A stretch of DNA of 64,000 nucleotides from Sideroxydans sp. (GTDB lineage: Bacteria; Pseudomonadota; Gammaproteobacteria; Burkholderiales; Gallionellaceae): positions 78,369 to 142,368 of the forward strand of contig JAQTUV010000006.1 of assembly GCA_028707175.1 (NCBI GenBank), in the 5' to 3' direction. Position 1 is the stretch's first letter. Each line of letters opens with the position of its first letter. The notes beneath the pieces were generated by a model that was not told the DNA's origin, did no database searches, and was given only the letters and a program-made list of their open reading frames with translations. Shown in pieces: positions 43,678 to 52,771 of the stretch. The translations under genes were made by a program, and so were the position numbers.

Positions 43678-44961
43678 ATGAAAATCTATTTAAGTCTGAT
43701 GACGTTAATGTGCGGTGTGTGGCTATCCAGCAGCCATGCGGTAGAGGTGTTACCTCTGCAAAACAGCAACGCCCTCACCCAGCCCACCGTTAATTTGGCT
43801 GGCACGATTTCGCTTGGTAGCAACGTGGAAGGATTGTTGCGTTATGCGCGCGAGCACAACCCCAACCTTGCCGCCGCACGCTTTGATGTTGCGGCTGCTA
43901 CCCAACGTGCCGAGCCTGCTTCCGCTTTACCCGACCCCGTGTTGCGTATCGAGCCGATGGATGTGACTCGAAATGGAGGCACACGTTTTCTGGTGATGCA
44001 GAGTGTGCCGTGGATGCGCAAACGCGGACTACAACGCGAAGTGTCCGAGGCCAAGAGGGCGCAAGCCGATGGACAGATGGCCGCGACTTGGACTGAGCTG
44101 GCGAGCCGCATCAAGCAAACCTATGCGATGTATCACTACACCACCGCGAACGAACGCCTGACGCAGCAGACATTGGACTTGCTAGACAACATGGAGCAGA
44201 TCGTCCAGACACGTTATGCCAATGGATTAGCGACTCAGCAAGACGTGATCCAAGTGCAAGTGGAAAAGACTTTGTTACGCGGCGAGCTCATCGCCTTGCA
44301 AAACGAACATCACCACAGCCATGCAAGGCTCAACGCACTGCTGTCGCGCCCAACGAATGCGCCACTCGCCGAACCAGAACAACTACGCAACATGCCATCA
44401 CCCGCTTCCCTCGATGAATCGGCCTTGCTGGAACAACTGCTCGCACGAAACCCGCAACTGCGCATCGCCGAGGCAGATATTCAAACAGCAGAAAAGAGCC
44501 GCGAGTTGAGCTATGCCAAGCGTTACCCCGATTTCATTTTTGGCATCGCCCCCACCCAAAGCGGTAGCGCAATCAAACAGTGGGACTTGATGTTGGAGTT
44601 GAACATCCCTTTGCAACAATCCTCACGCCGCGCGCAGGAAGGTGAGACTGAGGCAATGTTATCCGCCTCGACAGCACGCAAACAGGCGCTACTCGACCAG
44701 ATGCAATCGGAACTCTCTGAAGCATTGTCGGCATTGGAATCGGCACGCCGCACGGAATCACTCATTACCACGCGCCTGTTACCACAAGCAGAGATGACCT
44801 ATCAGTCTGCATTAGCTGGATACGAAACGGGCAAAGTGTCTTTCAGCATGCTCATCGAAGCGCAGAAACAAATTCTCAAAGCCAAGCAGCAACACCTGCA
44901 AGCACAGACCGACATGCAACTGCGTCTGGCTGACATCGAGAAGTCTTTAGGAGAAGAATGA
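43678..44961 (+). CDS. cusC: Cus-type outer-membrane efflux protein
   Basis: A 427-residue TolC-family outer-membrane factor with a signal peptide (MKIYLSLMTLMCGVWLSSSHA) and the two long helical hairpins of the family (NPNLAAARFDVAAATQRA; NPQLRIAEADIQTAEKSRELSYAKRYPDF). The latter pattern is common in CzcC/CusC-type members. The start at 43678 is chosen since AGGATG is nearby and the upstream in-frame part is only a translated REP-like repeat. Its stop overlaps the cusB start as ATGA. Confidence 0.88.
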   Translation: MKIYLSLMTLMCGVWLSSSHAVEVLPLQNSNALTQPTVNLAGTISLGSNVEGLLRYAREHNPNLAAARFDVAAATQRAEPASALPDPVLRIEPMDVTRNGGTRFLVMQSVPWMRKRGLQREVSEAKRAQADGQMAATWTELASRIKQTYAMYHYTTANERLTQQTLDLLDNMEQIVQTRYANGLATQQDVIQVQVEKTLLRGELIALQNEHHHSHARLNALLSRPTNAPLAEPEQLRNMPSPASLDESALLEQLLARNPQLRIAEADIQTAEKSRELSYAKRYPDFIFGIAPTQSGSAIKQWDLMLELNIPLQQSSRRAQEGETEAMLSASTARKQALLDQMQSELSEALSALESARRTESLITTRLLPQAEMTYQSALAGYETGKVSFSMLIEAQKQILKAKQQHLQAQTDMQLRLADIEKSLGEE

Positions 44962-46709
44962 TGAAATCAAATAACTCGTTAACACCACAATCCCCGCCCC
45001 CTTGCAGGGGGAGGGCTAGGGTGGGGGTAGAAATATTCGACCGCCTAAACTCTACCCCCATCCGTGCGTATGTTGTTGGCGCTTCAGCGCGGTACAACTA
45101 CGGCCTCTCCCTGCAAGGGAGAAGGAACTGGTTCGGCTGTGTCGAACAGTTTGGATTTGCAAAAATAAGTAGCCTCATCAAAATCTTTTTTGCAGTGCTA
45201 CTGCTACTTGGTGTTGCGTCCATTGGCTACTGGATGGGTAACCAGCGCGCGTCTAGCACTCAGACCGCAACCAGCAAAACTGGTGAACGCAAGGTGCTGT
45301 ACTACCGCAACCCGATGGGCTTGGCGGACACCTCCCCCGTACCCAAGAAAGATTCAATGGGCATGGATTACGTCGCCGTGTATGAAGGCGAGGAACAATC
45401 CACCGCCTCCCTCAACATCAGCATCGACAAAGTGCAGAAGTTGGGCGTGAAGAGCGAAGCAGCAGCGTTACGTGAACTGAACAGCAGTTTGCGCGTGACC
45501 GGACGTATCGAGATCGACGAGCGCCGCACCTACACCATCGCGCCGAAATTCGAAGGCTGGGTGGAGCGCCTGCATGTGAACACCACAGGCCAACTTGTTG
45601 CAAAAGGACAGGCGCTGTTCGATGTGTACAGCCCCGAACTGGTCTCGGCACAGCACGAACAGACGCTGGCCGCACAAGGCTTGGTCGCCATGAAAGACGC
45701 GGATGATGAAGCCAAACGCAGCATGCAACGCTTGGCCGATGCTACCGCCACACGCCTGAAGAATTGGGATGTTAGCGGTGCCAAGCTGAACGGCAACCGC
45801 ATCACCTACCACGCTAAAGAATCCGGCATCGTGCTGGAGAAAAAAGCCGTGCAAGGCATGCGTTTCATGCCGGGTGAGGTGTTGTATCAGATCGCCGATC
45901 TATCTTCCGTTTGGGTTGTTGCCGAAGTGCCGGAACAGGACATCGTGCAACTCCAACTCGGCAGCACGGCGCAGATCAAAGTCGACGCTTACCCTGAACG
46001 AGTATTCGACGGCAAAGTCGATTTCATCTACCCCACCTTGAACAGCGCGACGCGCACAGTGCAAGTGCGCATGCAGGTCGCCAATCCACAGACATTACTC
46101 AAACCTGCCATGTTCGCCAATGCAAACATTGCCGTAAGCAAAGGAAACAAGGTACTGACCGTGCCGACCTCGGCCGTGATCGACAGCGGCACAAGGCAAG
46201 TCGTGCTGGTGCGTCTGGCTGAAGGACGTTTCGAACCACGCACGGTCTCGCTGGGCAATCGCTCAAATGACTACGTCGAAGTGTTGAACGGTATCGCGGA
46301 AGGTGAACAGGTCGTGACCTCTGCTAACTTCCTGATTGATTCGGAGAGCAACCTAAAGGCGGCGCTGGGTGGCATGTCAGCCACCACGCCCACCGCTGTT
46401 GTAGGTCGGGATTCATCCCGACAGACCCGTTCTCACAGCGCAGCTGTCGGGATAAATCCCGACCTACAGGGCAAGGCCGTCGGCTATCAGGCTCAGGGAA
46501 TCCTAGAAGCAATCAATGACGATGGCTCAGTAAGCATCACGCACCAGCCCATCAAGTCATTAGGCTGGCCGGGAATGACGATGGATTTCGCTTTGGCTAA
46601 CACGGCTTTGGTGAGCGGTATCAAAGCGGGCAGCAAGATAGATTTCGAGATCGTCAAACGTGGCGAGGATGAATGGGTGATTACCAAGTTGCAAGCGCAT
46701 CAACATTAA
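44958..46709 (+). CDS. cusB: Cus-type periplasmic adaptor with C-terminal CusF-like domain
   Basis: A 583-residue membrane fusion protein. A membrane helix lies at about 73-93, then a degenerate heavy-metal-binding segment (YYRNPMG...KKDSMGMDY), lipoyl and hairpin domains, and from about 505 a CusF-like copper-binding domain (ILEAINDDGSVSITHQPIKSLGWPGMTMDF). GGAGAAGA precedes the ATG. Two repeat-derived pieces lie inside the frame: residues about 12-57 come from REP-like DNA, and residues about 481-504 from a 69-base palindromic element in the linker before the CusF-like domain. Both keep the frame open, so the protein is probably functional. Confidence 0.88.
   Translation: MMKSNNSLTPQSPPPCRGRARVGVEIFDRLNSTPIRAYVVGASARYNYGLSLQGRRNWFGCVEQFGFAKISSLIKIFFAVLLLLGVASIGYWMGNQRASSTQTATSKTGERKVLYYRNPMGLADTSPVPKKDSMGMDYVAVYEGEEQSTASLNISIDKVQKLGVKSEAAALRELNSSLRVTGRIEIDERRTYTIAPKFEGWVERLHVNTTGQLVAKGQALFDVYSPELVSAQHEQTLAAQGLVAMKDADDEAKRSMQRLADATATRLKNWDVSGAKLNGNRITYHAKESGIVLEKKAVQGMRFMPGEVLYQIADLSSVWVVAEVPEQDIVQLQLGSTAQIKVDAYPERVFDGKVDFIYPTLNSATRTVQVRMQVANPQTLLKPAMFANANIAVSKGNKVLTVPTSAVIDSGTRQVVLVRLAEGRFEPRTVSLGNRSNDYVEVLNGIAEGEQVVTSANFLIDSESNLKAALGGMSATTPTAVVGRDSSRQTRSHSAAVGINPDLQGKAVGYQAQGILEAINDDGSVSITHQPIKSLGWPGMTMDFALANTALVSGIKAGSKIDFEIVKRGEDEWVITKLQAHQH
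44992..45127. repeat. REP-like pair inside the cusB coding sequence
   Basis: CCCCCTTGCAGGGGGAGGGCT with GGGTGGGGGT at 44996-45028, and the mirror copy ACTCTACCCCC with CCTCTCCCTGCAAGGGAGAAGG ending near 45127, bracket the sequence for the first part of CusB before its membrane helix. The frame stays open through the whole repeat. Confidence 0.75.
46400..46468. repeat. 69-base palindromic element inside cusB
   Basis: Arms TGTAGGTCGGGATTCATCCC with GACA (46400-46423) and the inverse copy 46445-46468 bracket a 21-base middle. Each arm is itself a hairpin around GGGAT-ATCCC. The element is 69 bases, exactly 23 codons, and sits in the linker between adaptor and CusF-like domain without shifting the frame. 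Confidence 0.85.
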
Positions 46710-46710
46710 G

Positions 46711-46825
46711 CCCCTCGCCCGCAAGCGGGAGAGGGGTGGGGGTGAGGGACGCGGCGACAAAACAAATTTTGCTTAAGCGTACACCCCTCATCCCCAGCCC
46801 TTCCCCCGCCTGCGGGGGAAGGGAG
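46711..46825. repeat. REP-like inverted pair between cusB and cusA
   Basis: CCCCTCGCCCGC/GCGGGAGAGGGG followed by TGGGGGTGAGGG, then the mirror copy CCCCTCATCCCCAGCCC with TTCCCCCGC/GCGGGGGAA. It fills the 158-base gap between two operon genes, starting directly at the cusB stop. Confidence 0.85.
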
Positions 46826-46867
46826 CAAATTCGCAGAATGCAATGATAATTTTTCTAAGGTGAACAT

Positions 46868-49800
46868 ATGTTAAACAACATAATCGATTGGTCGGCGCGC
46901 AACCGCTTTCTGGTTCTGCTCGCCACGCTGTTCATCACACTGGCGGGTATTTATTCACTGGTAAAAACCCCGCTGGATGCGCTGCCCGACCTGTCCGATG
47001 TGCAAGTCATCGTCTATACGGAATATTCTGGGCAGGCACCGCAGGTGGTGGAAGACCAAGTCACCTACCCGCTCACCACGGCAATGTTGTCCGTACCTAA
47101 ATCCAAAGTAGTACGTGGCTTCTCGTTCTTCGGTGCGTCGTTCGTGTATGTCATTTTTGAAGACGGCACGGACATCTACTGGGCACGTTCGCGCGTGTTG
47201 GAATATCTCAACAGCATCGCGGGGCGCATGCCTAAAGGCGTCACGCCGCAGCTCGGCCCCGATGCCAGCAGCGTGGGATGGGTATATCAATACGCGGTAT
47301 TGCCTGTCCTGAGCTCAGTCGAAGGGAGCGAGAAGCACAACCTCGCACAACTGCGCACCATGCAGGACTGGTATCTGCGTTACCAACTGACCAAGGCACA
47401 CGGCGTGGCAGAGGTCGCTAGCATCGGCGGTTTCGTTCAACAGTACCAAGTGACGGTCGATCCATTGAAGTTGCGCGCCTACGGCATCCCCTTGAGTAAA
47501 GTCACCCAAGTGATCCGCGATGGAAACCGTGATGTAGGCGGACGCGTGGTGGAGATGGCGGAGACTGAGTACATGGTGCGCAGCCGTGGCTATCTGCATG
47601 GCATCAGCGACATCGAGAATCTGGTGGTGAAGGCGGAACGCGGCACGCCCGTTTTGTTGCGTGATGTGGCGCGTGTTGAATTGGGGCCCGATGAGCGACG
47701 CGGCATTGCCGAACTTAACGGCGAAGGCGAAGTGGTGTCCGGCATCGTGATGGCACGCTACGGACAGAACGCGCTGGAAGTCATCGAAAATATCAAAGCC
47801 AAGATTGCCGAGATCACGCCGGGACTACCCGAAGGTGTGAGTATTCAAGCGGTGTACGACCGCTCGGAATTGATTCAGCGCGCCATCGCCACGCTGAAAA
47901 AGACGTTGCTCGAAGAAGGTGTCATCGTGGCGTTGGTGTGCATGGTGTTTTTGATGCACGCACGCAGCGCACTGGTCGCCATCGTGATGCTGCCCATCGG
48001 CGTGCTGATCGCCTTCATCGCCATGCGCTTTTTGAATCTGAACTCGAACATCATGAGCTTAGGCGGGATTGCGATTGCCATCGGCGCGATGGTGGATGCG
48101 GCGATTGTGATGATTGAGAATGCGCATAAACATTTGGAGCGATTGGAAACCCTTTCCTCCGTTCGTCCTGAGCTTGTCGAAGGAACGAGCGGCGCTCCGA
48201 ACGAAAATGTCAAAGCGGGTGTTGACCTTGGTGCAGTGGACCGTCCCCCCTTCGACAGGCTCAGGGCGAACGGTGACAGATTCGGCGAACGCTATAAGGC
48301 CATCCTCGCCGCCTGCAAAGAAGTCGGCCCTTCCCTCTTCTTCTCGTTGCTCATCATCACTGTGTCGTTCCTGCCGGTGTTCACGCTGGAAGCGCAGGAA
48401 GGAAGATTGTTCGCACCACTCGCCTTCACCAAGACCTTTGCCATGGCGGGCGCAGCGCTACTTTCCGTCACGCTTGTTCCAGTGCTGATGCTGCTGTTCA
48501 TCAAAGGCAAGATCAAATCTGAATCGGAGAATCCGCTGAACCGCTGGATGATCGCGGGTTACCGCCCGCTCATCGCCTGGGTGCTGCAACAGAAGAAAGC
48601 CACGCTGGGTTTCGCTGTTGGTGTGATGTTGTTGTCCGCCTATCCCGCGCTGAAGCTGGGTAGCGAATTCATGCCGACACTGAACGAAGGGGCGCTGTTC
48701 TACATGCCGACTGCATTGCCTGCAATGTCGGTGACTAAAGCCGCCGAGTTGTTGCAGACGCAGAACAAGATCATCAAGAGCTTCCCCGAAGTGGCATCGG
48801 TGTATGGCAAAGCGGGACGCGCGCAAACCGCAACCGACCCCGCACCGCTGGAGATGTTCGAAACAGTCATCAACCTCAAGCCGCAAGAGGAATGGCGCGA
48901 CGGCATGGACACTGACAAGCTCATCGCCGAGATGGACAAGGCGCTGCAATTCCCCGGCGTAGCGAACTCTTGGACGATGCCCATCAAGGCGCGCATCGAC
49001 ATGCTTTCAACAGGCATACGCACGCCCATCGGTATCAAAGTGTTCGGCAAGGATTTGAACGAGATGGAACGCCTTGCCAAACAAATCGAGGCAATCGTAA
49101 AGAAAGTGCCGGGTACGTCGAGTGCCTATGCCGAACGTATCACTGGCGGTTTCTATCTCAACATCGAACCGGATAGGTTGGCATTGGCGCGCTACGGTTT
49201 AACGATGGAGGAAGTACAAGATGTCATCGCCACTGCATTGGGGGGCGAGAACGTGACCACCACGGTGGAAGGCTTGGAACGCTTCGGGGTAAACGTGCGT
49301 TATCCGCGCGATTCGCGCAGCACACCAGAACAGATCGCCCGCGAAGTGTTGGTTTCCACGCCTGACGGCGCGATGATCCCGCTGGGGCAGCTCGCCAAGG
49401 TGAGTCTCAGTAAAGGCGCGCCCTCGATACGCACCGAGAACGCTCTGCTCTCTGCCTATATCTACGTGGACATCCGCGAGCGCGACATTGGCTCCTATGT
49501 GGACGAAGCGCGCAAGGCCGTGGCGGCAGAAGTGAAATTTCCGCCCGGCTATTACGCGACGTGGAGCGGTCAGTTCGAGTACATGGAACGTGCGACTGCG
49601 AAGATGAAGATCGTGATCCCTATCACACTGCTCGTCATCTTCCTGCTGTTGTATCTCAACTTCAAGCGCGTCACCGAATCGCTGGTGGTGATGTTGTCTG
49701 TACCGTTCGCGCTGGTGGGGGGCGTGTGGCTGCTGTGGCTGATAGATTACAACTTGAGCGTCGCGGTGGCCGTGGGCTTCATCGCACTGGCGGGTGTAGC

Positions 49801-50149
49801 GGCAGAGACGGGGGTGGTGATGCTGATCTATCTGGAGAAGGCTTGGCAGGATGTGCTAACTCGCTGTCGTAACGAAGGGCACCGTCCAAACGCTGTCGAT
49901 TTACATCAAGCCATCATGCACGGCGCAGTGGAACGTGTTCGCCCCAAGATGATGACGGTGGTGGCCATCATGGCGGGATTGTTGCCTATCTTGTGGAGCT
50001 CAGGTACTGGATCTGAAGTTATGCGCCGCATCGCCGCACCGATGGTGGGCGGAATGTTGTCTTCGGCGGTGCTGACGCTGTTGGTGATCCCAGTGATCTA
50101 CGCGCTGATCAAACAGCGTGAACTGGCTTCAACACGCCAATCACTTTGA
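46868..50149 (+). CDS. cusA: Cus-type copper/silver RND transporter
   Basis: A 1093-residue heavy-metal RND transporter, about 45 longer than E. coli CusA. The proton-relay region is IAIAIGAMVDAAIVMIENAHKHLE. Methionines typical of copper/silver pumps are present in FYMPTALPAMSV, APLEMFETV and RIDMLSTGIRTPIG. The extra length comes mainly from repeat-derived loops: VLSSVEGS near residue 148, and SSVRPELVEG to FDRLRANG at about 430-470, between two membrane segments where family members carry a variable loop. The frame is intact, so the pump should work. It forms an operon with cusC and cusB. Confidence 0.93.
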   Translation: MLNNIIDWSARNRFLVLLATLFITLAGIYSLVKTPLDALPDLSDVQVIVYTEYSGQAPQVVEDQVTYPLTTAMLSVPKSKVVRGFSFFGASFVYVIFEDGTDIYWARSRVLEYLNSIAGRMPKGVTPQLGPDASSVGWVYQYAVLPVLSSVEGSEKHNLAQLRTMQDWYLRYQLTKAHGVAEVASIGGFVQQYQVTVDPLKLRAYGIPLSKVTQVIRDGNRDVGGRVVEMAETEYMVRSRGYLHGISDIENLVVKAERGTPVLLRDVARVELGPDERRGIAELNGEGEVVSGIVMARYGQNALEVIENIKAKIAEITPGLPEGVSIQAVYDRSELIQRAIATLKKTLLEEGVIVALVCMVFLMHARSALVAIVMLPIGVLIAFIAMRFLNLNSNIMSLGGIAIAIGAMVDAAIVMIENAHKHLERLETLSSVRPELVEGTSGAPNENVKAGVDLGAVDRPPFDRLRANGDRFGERYKAILAACKEVGPSLFFSLLIITVSFLPVFTLEAQEGRLFAPLAFTKTFAMAGAALLSVTLVPVLMLLFIKGKIKSESENPLNRWMIAGYRPLIAWVLQQKKATLGFAVGVMLLSAYPALKLGSEFMPTLNEGALFYMPTALPAMSVTKAAELLQTQNKIIKSFPEVASVYGKAGRAQTATDPAPLEMFETVINLKPQEEWRDGMDTDKLIAEMDKALQFPGVANSWTMPIKARIDMLSTGIRTPIGIKVFGKDLNEMERLAKQIEAIVKKVPGTSSAYAERITGGFYLNIEPDRLALARYGLTMEEVQDVIATALGGENVTTTVEGLERFGVNVRYPRDSRSTPEQIAREVLVSTPDGAMIPLGQLAKVSLSKGAPSIRTENALLSAYIYVDIRERDIGSYVDEARKAVAAEVKFPPGYYATWSGQFEYMERATAKMKIVIPITLLVIFLLLYLNFKRVTESLVVMLSVPFALVGGVWLLWLIDYNLSVAVAVGFIALAGVAAETGVVMLIYLEKAWQDVLTRCRNEGHRPNAVDLHQAIMHGAVERVRPKMMTVVAIMAGLLPILWSSGTGSEVMRRIAAPMVGGMLSSAVLTLLVIPVIYALIKQRELASTRQSL
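47304..47330. repeat. CCTGAGC-GTCGAAGG repeat inside cusA (copy 1)
   Basis: CTGTCCTGAGCTCAGTCGAAGGG is a member of the widespread CCTGAGCTTGTCGAAGG intergenic repeat family. Here it is translated as VLSSVEGS in the first periplasmic part of CusA. Confidence 0.7.
48161..48273. repeat. inverted pair of CCTGAGC-GTCGAAGG repeats inside cusA
   Basis: GTTCGTCCTGAGCTTGTCGA onward at 48161-48190, and the inverse copy CCTTCGACAGGCTCAGGGCG onward at 48249-48273, flank about 58 bases. The whole piece is translated as a loop after IENAHKHLERLE. The frame remains open. Confidence 0.8.
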
Positions 50150-50220
50150 ACGATGTAGTTAGAGATCAAAAGCCAAGTCGGCTGCGACCTCATCACTCAT
50201 TCAGGGAATGAAAAAATGCT

Positions 50221-50237
50221 TGATTGAAATTCAATCA
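50221..50237. repeat. 17-base palindrome between convergent genes
   Basis: TGATTGAAATTCAATCA is a perfect palindrome around one central base in the gap between cusA and pth, which converge. No T-run follows on either strand, so it may be a weak terminator or a chance palindrome. Confidence 0.35.
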
Positions 50238-50287
50238 GTATTCGAGGAAAAAATCTGAGTCCGATGAGGACGGGATAAAAATAAGAT

Positions 50288-50863
50288 TTAGGCGCTATGA
50301 AGTTTCAGCATCGCTGCTTCGAGCTTACCTTCGATGATGAGCGATGCGACGTCTTGTGCGCGTTGCACTGCTTCATCAATTAAAACTTGCTCTTCTTTAC
50401 GTGGCGCATTGAGTACGAAGTTGACCACTTCCGCTCTATCACCCGGATGACCGACACCGATGCGGAGTCGCCAAAATTCTTTGGTGCCCAGATGCGCGAT
50501 GATGTCTTTCAGACCGTTGTGCCCACCGTGGCCACCACCTGTTTTTAGTTTGGCGCTGCCTGGGGGTAAATCAAGCTCGTCATGCACCACTAAAATTTGC
50601 TCAGGTGCGATTTTGTAAAACTGAGCCACTGCACCAACTGCACGACCACTTACGTTCATGAAAGTTTGCGGCTTGAGCACATACACTTCATGCCCATGCA
50701 GATTGGCCTTGGCGATCAAGCCGTGAAATTTGCTATCTGCTTTGAAGTTGGCGTTATTGCTACGCGCCAGCTCGTCCACCCACCAAAAACCTGCGTTGTG
50801 GCGTGTGGCTTCGTATTCTTTGCCGGGGTTGCCTAGTCCGACGATAAGTTTGATTGCTTCGCT
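50288..50863 (-). CDS. pth: peptidyl-tRNA hydrolase
   Basis: A 191-residue enzyme that releases peptides from peptidyl-tRNA dropped by ribosomes. It shows [27 protein letters not shown] with the catalytic histidine and asparagine at the N terminus, and [31 protein letters not shown] in the middle. The start at 50863 (MSEAIKL) is used because the ORF upstream runs into the rplY terminator. It lies after rplY, as in many proteobacteria. Confidence 0.97.
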   Translation of the reverse strand, partial: SEAIKLIVGLGNPGKEYEATRHNAGFWWVDELARSNNANFKADSKFHGLIAKANLHGHEVYVLKPQTFMNVSGRAVGAVAQFYKIAPEQILVVHDELDLPPGSAKLKTGGGHGGHNGLKDIIAHLGTKEFWRLRIGVGHPGDRAEVVNFVLNAPRKEEQVLIDEAVQRAQDVASLIIEGKLEAAMLKLHSA

Positions 50864-50870
50864 CATAATG

Positions 50871-50909
50871 AAAAAACCCGCCATGCACCGTTAGATGACA
50901 TGGCGGGTT
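50871..50909 (-). terminator. factor-independent terminator after rplY
   Basis: AACCCGCCATG (50875-50885) and CATGGCGGGTT (50899-50909) form an 11-bp stem; on the minus strand a T-run follows. It lies between rplY and pth and would separate most rplY transcript from pth. Confidence 0.85.
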
Positions 50910-50923
50910 GTTCCTAATGCAGA

Positions 50924-51559
50924 TTACTTCTTAGCAGGAGCGGCAGCAGCAGCGGCTGGTGCTTCTGCTGCAGCGGCAGCAGCGGCTTCTACGTGGCCAC
51001 GTGGCACTTGGATAGTCGCAACAGCATCGGTTGCATGGTGATGACCTGCAACTTCAACGCCCTTAGGCAACTTAACGTCAGCAACGTGGATAGAGTGGCC
51101 CAAATCCAAACTAATCAAGTCAACTTCGATTGCGGTTGGCAGGTTAGATGGCAAGCAAGTGATGTCCAGTTCGTTCAGTACGTGACTAACGATACCGCCA
51201 CCAGTCTTAACGCCAGGGCATGTTTCAGCGTTCAAGAAGTGCAATGGCACTTTCATGTGGATCTTTTTGTTTGCATCGACGCGCTGAAAGTCGATGTGTT
51301 GCACTTGCTGACGGAATGGGTGCATTTGGAAGTCGCGCAACAAAACGGACTCTTTCTTGCCATCCAACTCAAGCGTCAATACAGAAGCGTGAAATGCTTC
51401 TTTTTTGAGTGCGAAATAAACGGTGTTGTGATCAAGTTCGATCATGGTTGCGTCACCCGTACCGTAGACGATACCTGGGACCAAATTTGCTTTACGCAGA
51501 CGGCGGCTCGCACCCGTTCCTTGCGTTTTGCGTGTTGTTGCGCTGATTGCTGTTGTCAT
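50924..51559 (-). CDS. rplY: 50S ribosomal protein L25 (Ctc form)
   Basis: A 211-residue long form of ribosomal protein L25. The N-terminal 5S-rRNA-binding domain ([26 protein letters not shown]) is followed by the TL5/CTC C-terminal domain ([27 protein letters not shown]) and an alanine-rich tail. It binds 5S rRNA in the central protuberance of the large subunit. It lies between prs and pth, the usual order. Confidence 0.96.
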   Translation of the reverse strand: MTTAISATTRKTQGTGASRRLRKANLVPGIVYGTGDATMIELDHNTVYFALKKEAFHASVLTLELDGKKESVLLRDFQMHPFRQQVQHIDFQRVDANKKIHMKVPLHFLNAETCPGVKTGGGIVSHVLNELDITCLPSNLPTAIEVDLISLDLGHSIHVADVKLPKGVEVAGHHHATDAVATIQVPRGHVEAAAAAAAEAPAAAAAAPAKK

Positions 51560-51641
51560 TTCTACTTCTCCACTTCAATTTGGAGTCATCCGCGACCAGA
51601 TGCTCCGGGTTAGGTAGCCGCCAACACGGCGACTACGATGA

Positions 51642-52589
51642 TCAGTCCACAAACAGTGAACTGACTGATTCTTCTGCATTGATGCGACGTAACGTTTCAG
51701 CCATCAATTCTGCGATGCTCAATTGACGGATGCGTTTGCAGTTACGCGCTGCTTCGCTTAACGGGATGGTGTCGGTGACAACCAATTCGTCGATTGCTGA
51801 CTTTTCCAAACGTTCAATCGCGGGGCCAGACAAGACGCCATGTGTGCAATATGCGACGACGCGCTCTGCGCCTTTTTCCTTCAATGCATTCGCAGCTTCA
51901 CACAGGGTATTGGCGGTATCCACCATGTCATCCATGATCAAGCAGGTACGACCCGCAACGTCACCGATGATGTTCATCACTTTTGCGACGTTCGGCTTAG
52001 GACGACGTTTGTCGATGATGGCCAAGTCAGCGTCCAATTGTTTTGCCAAGGCACGCGCACGCACCACACCACCTACGTCTGGCGATACGACGATGAGATT
52101 CTTGAAGTTGTTGCGCCACACGTCAGACAACAGAATGGGGCTGGCATACACGTTATCCACGGGGATATCGAAGAAGCCTTGAATTTGGTCGGAGTGCAAA
52201 TCCATGGTCAACACGCGGTCGACGCCGACGCCAGTCAACATGTTGGCAACCACTTTAGCGGTGATAGCAACACGAGCGGAACGTGGACGACGATCTTGGC
52301 GGGCATAACCAAAATAGGGGATGGCGGCGGTGATGCGGGCAGCTGAAGCGCGGCGCAATGCATCGACCATGACCATGATCTCCATCAGATTGTCGTTGGT
52401 GGGTGCACAGGTGGATTGAAGAATGAACACGTCCTTGCCGCGTACATGCTCCATGATCTCGACCATCACTTCGCCGTCGGAAAAACGGCTAACGGTAGAA
52501 CGACCAAGGTGAATACCCAGATGGCGTGCAACACTTTCAGCTAGTTTGGGATTGGCATTACCCGTGAAGACCATCATGTCGCCGGACAT
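51642..52589 (-). CDS. prs: ribose-phosphate pyrophosphokinase
   Basis: A 315-residue enzyme that makes PRPP from ribose-5-phosphate and ATP for purine, pyrimidine, histidine and tryptophan synthesis. It has a [17 protein letters not shown] start, [11 protein letters not shown] for ATP binding, [13 protein letters not shown], and the PRPP loop [14 protein letters not shown]. The start at 52589 has GAGAGG upstream; a further in-frame start is less likely. It follows tRNA-Gln on the same strand. Confidence 0.97.
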   Translation of the reverse strand: MSGDMMVFTGNANPKLAESVARHLGIHLGRSTVSRFSDGEVMVEIMEHVRGKDVFILQSTCAPTNDNLMEIMVMVDALRRASAARITAAIPYFGYARQDRRPRSARVAITAKVVANMLTGVGVDRVLTMDLHSDQIQGFFDIPVDNVYASPILLSDVWRNNFKNLIVVSPDVGGVVRARALAKQLDADLAIIDKRRPKPNVAKVMNIIGDVAGRTCLIMDDMVDTANTLCEAANALKEKGAERVVAYCTHGVLSGPAIERLEKSAIDELVVTDTIPLSEAARNCKRIRQLSIAELMAETLRRINAEESVSSLFVD

Positions 52590-52644
52590 AAGCACCTCTC
52601 GATATTTGATGTCGGCGCGGACGCCCACGATGACTTTAAGAAAC

Positions 52645-52719
52645 TGGCTGGGGAGGTAGGGATCGAACCTACGAATGTCGGAATCAAAATCCGATGCCTT
52701 ACCACTTGGCGACTCCCCA
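52645..52719 (-). tRNA. tRNA-Gln (TTG)
   Basis: The minus strand starts TGGGGAGTCGCCAAGTGGTA and ends CCTCCCCAGCCA. The anticodon stem-loop CGGATTTTGATTCCG gives anticodon TTG. It lies between ispE and prs, a placement common in beta- and gammaproteobacteria. Confidence 0.96.
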
Positions 52720-52771
52720 ATAAAACCTATTTAGAACCTGTTCGACTTACGCTGAACAACTTCTTCAAAAT

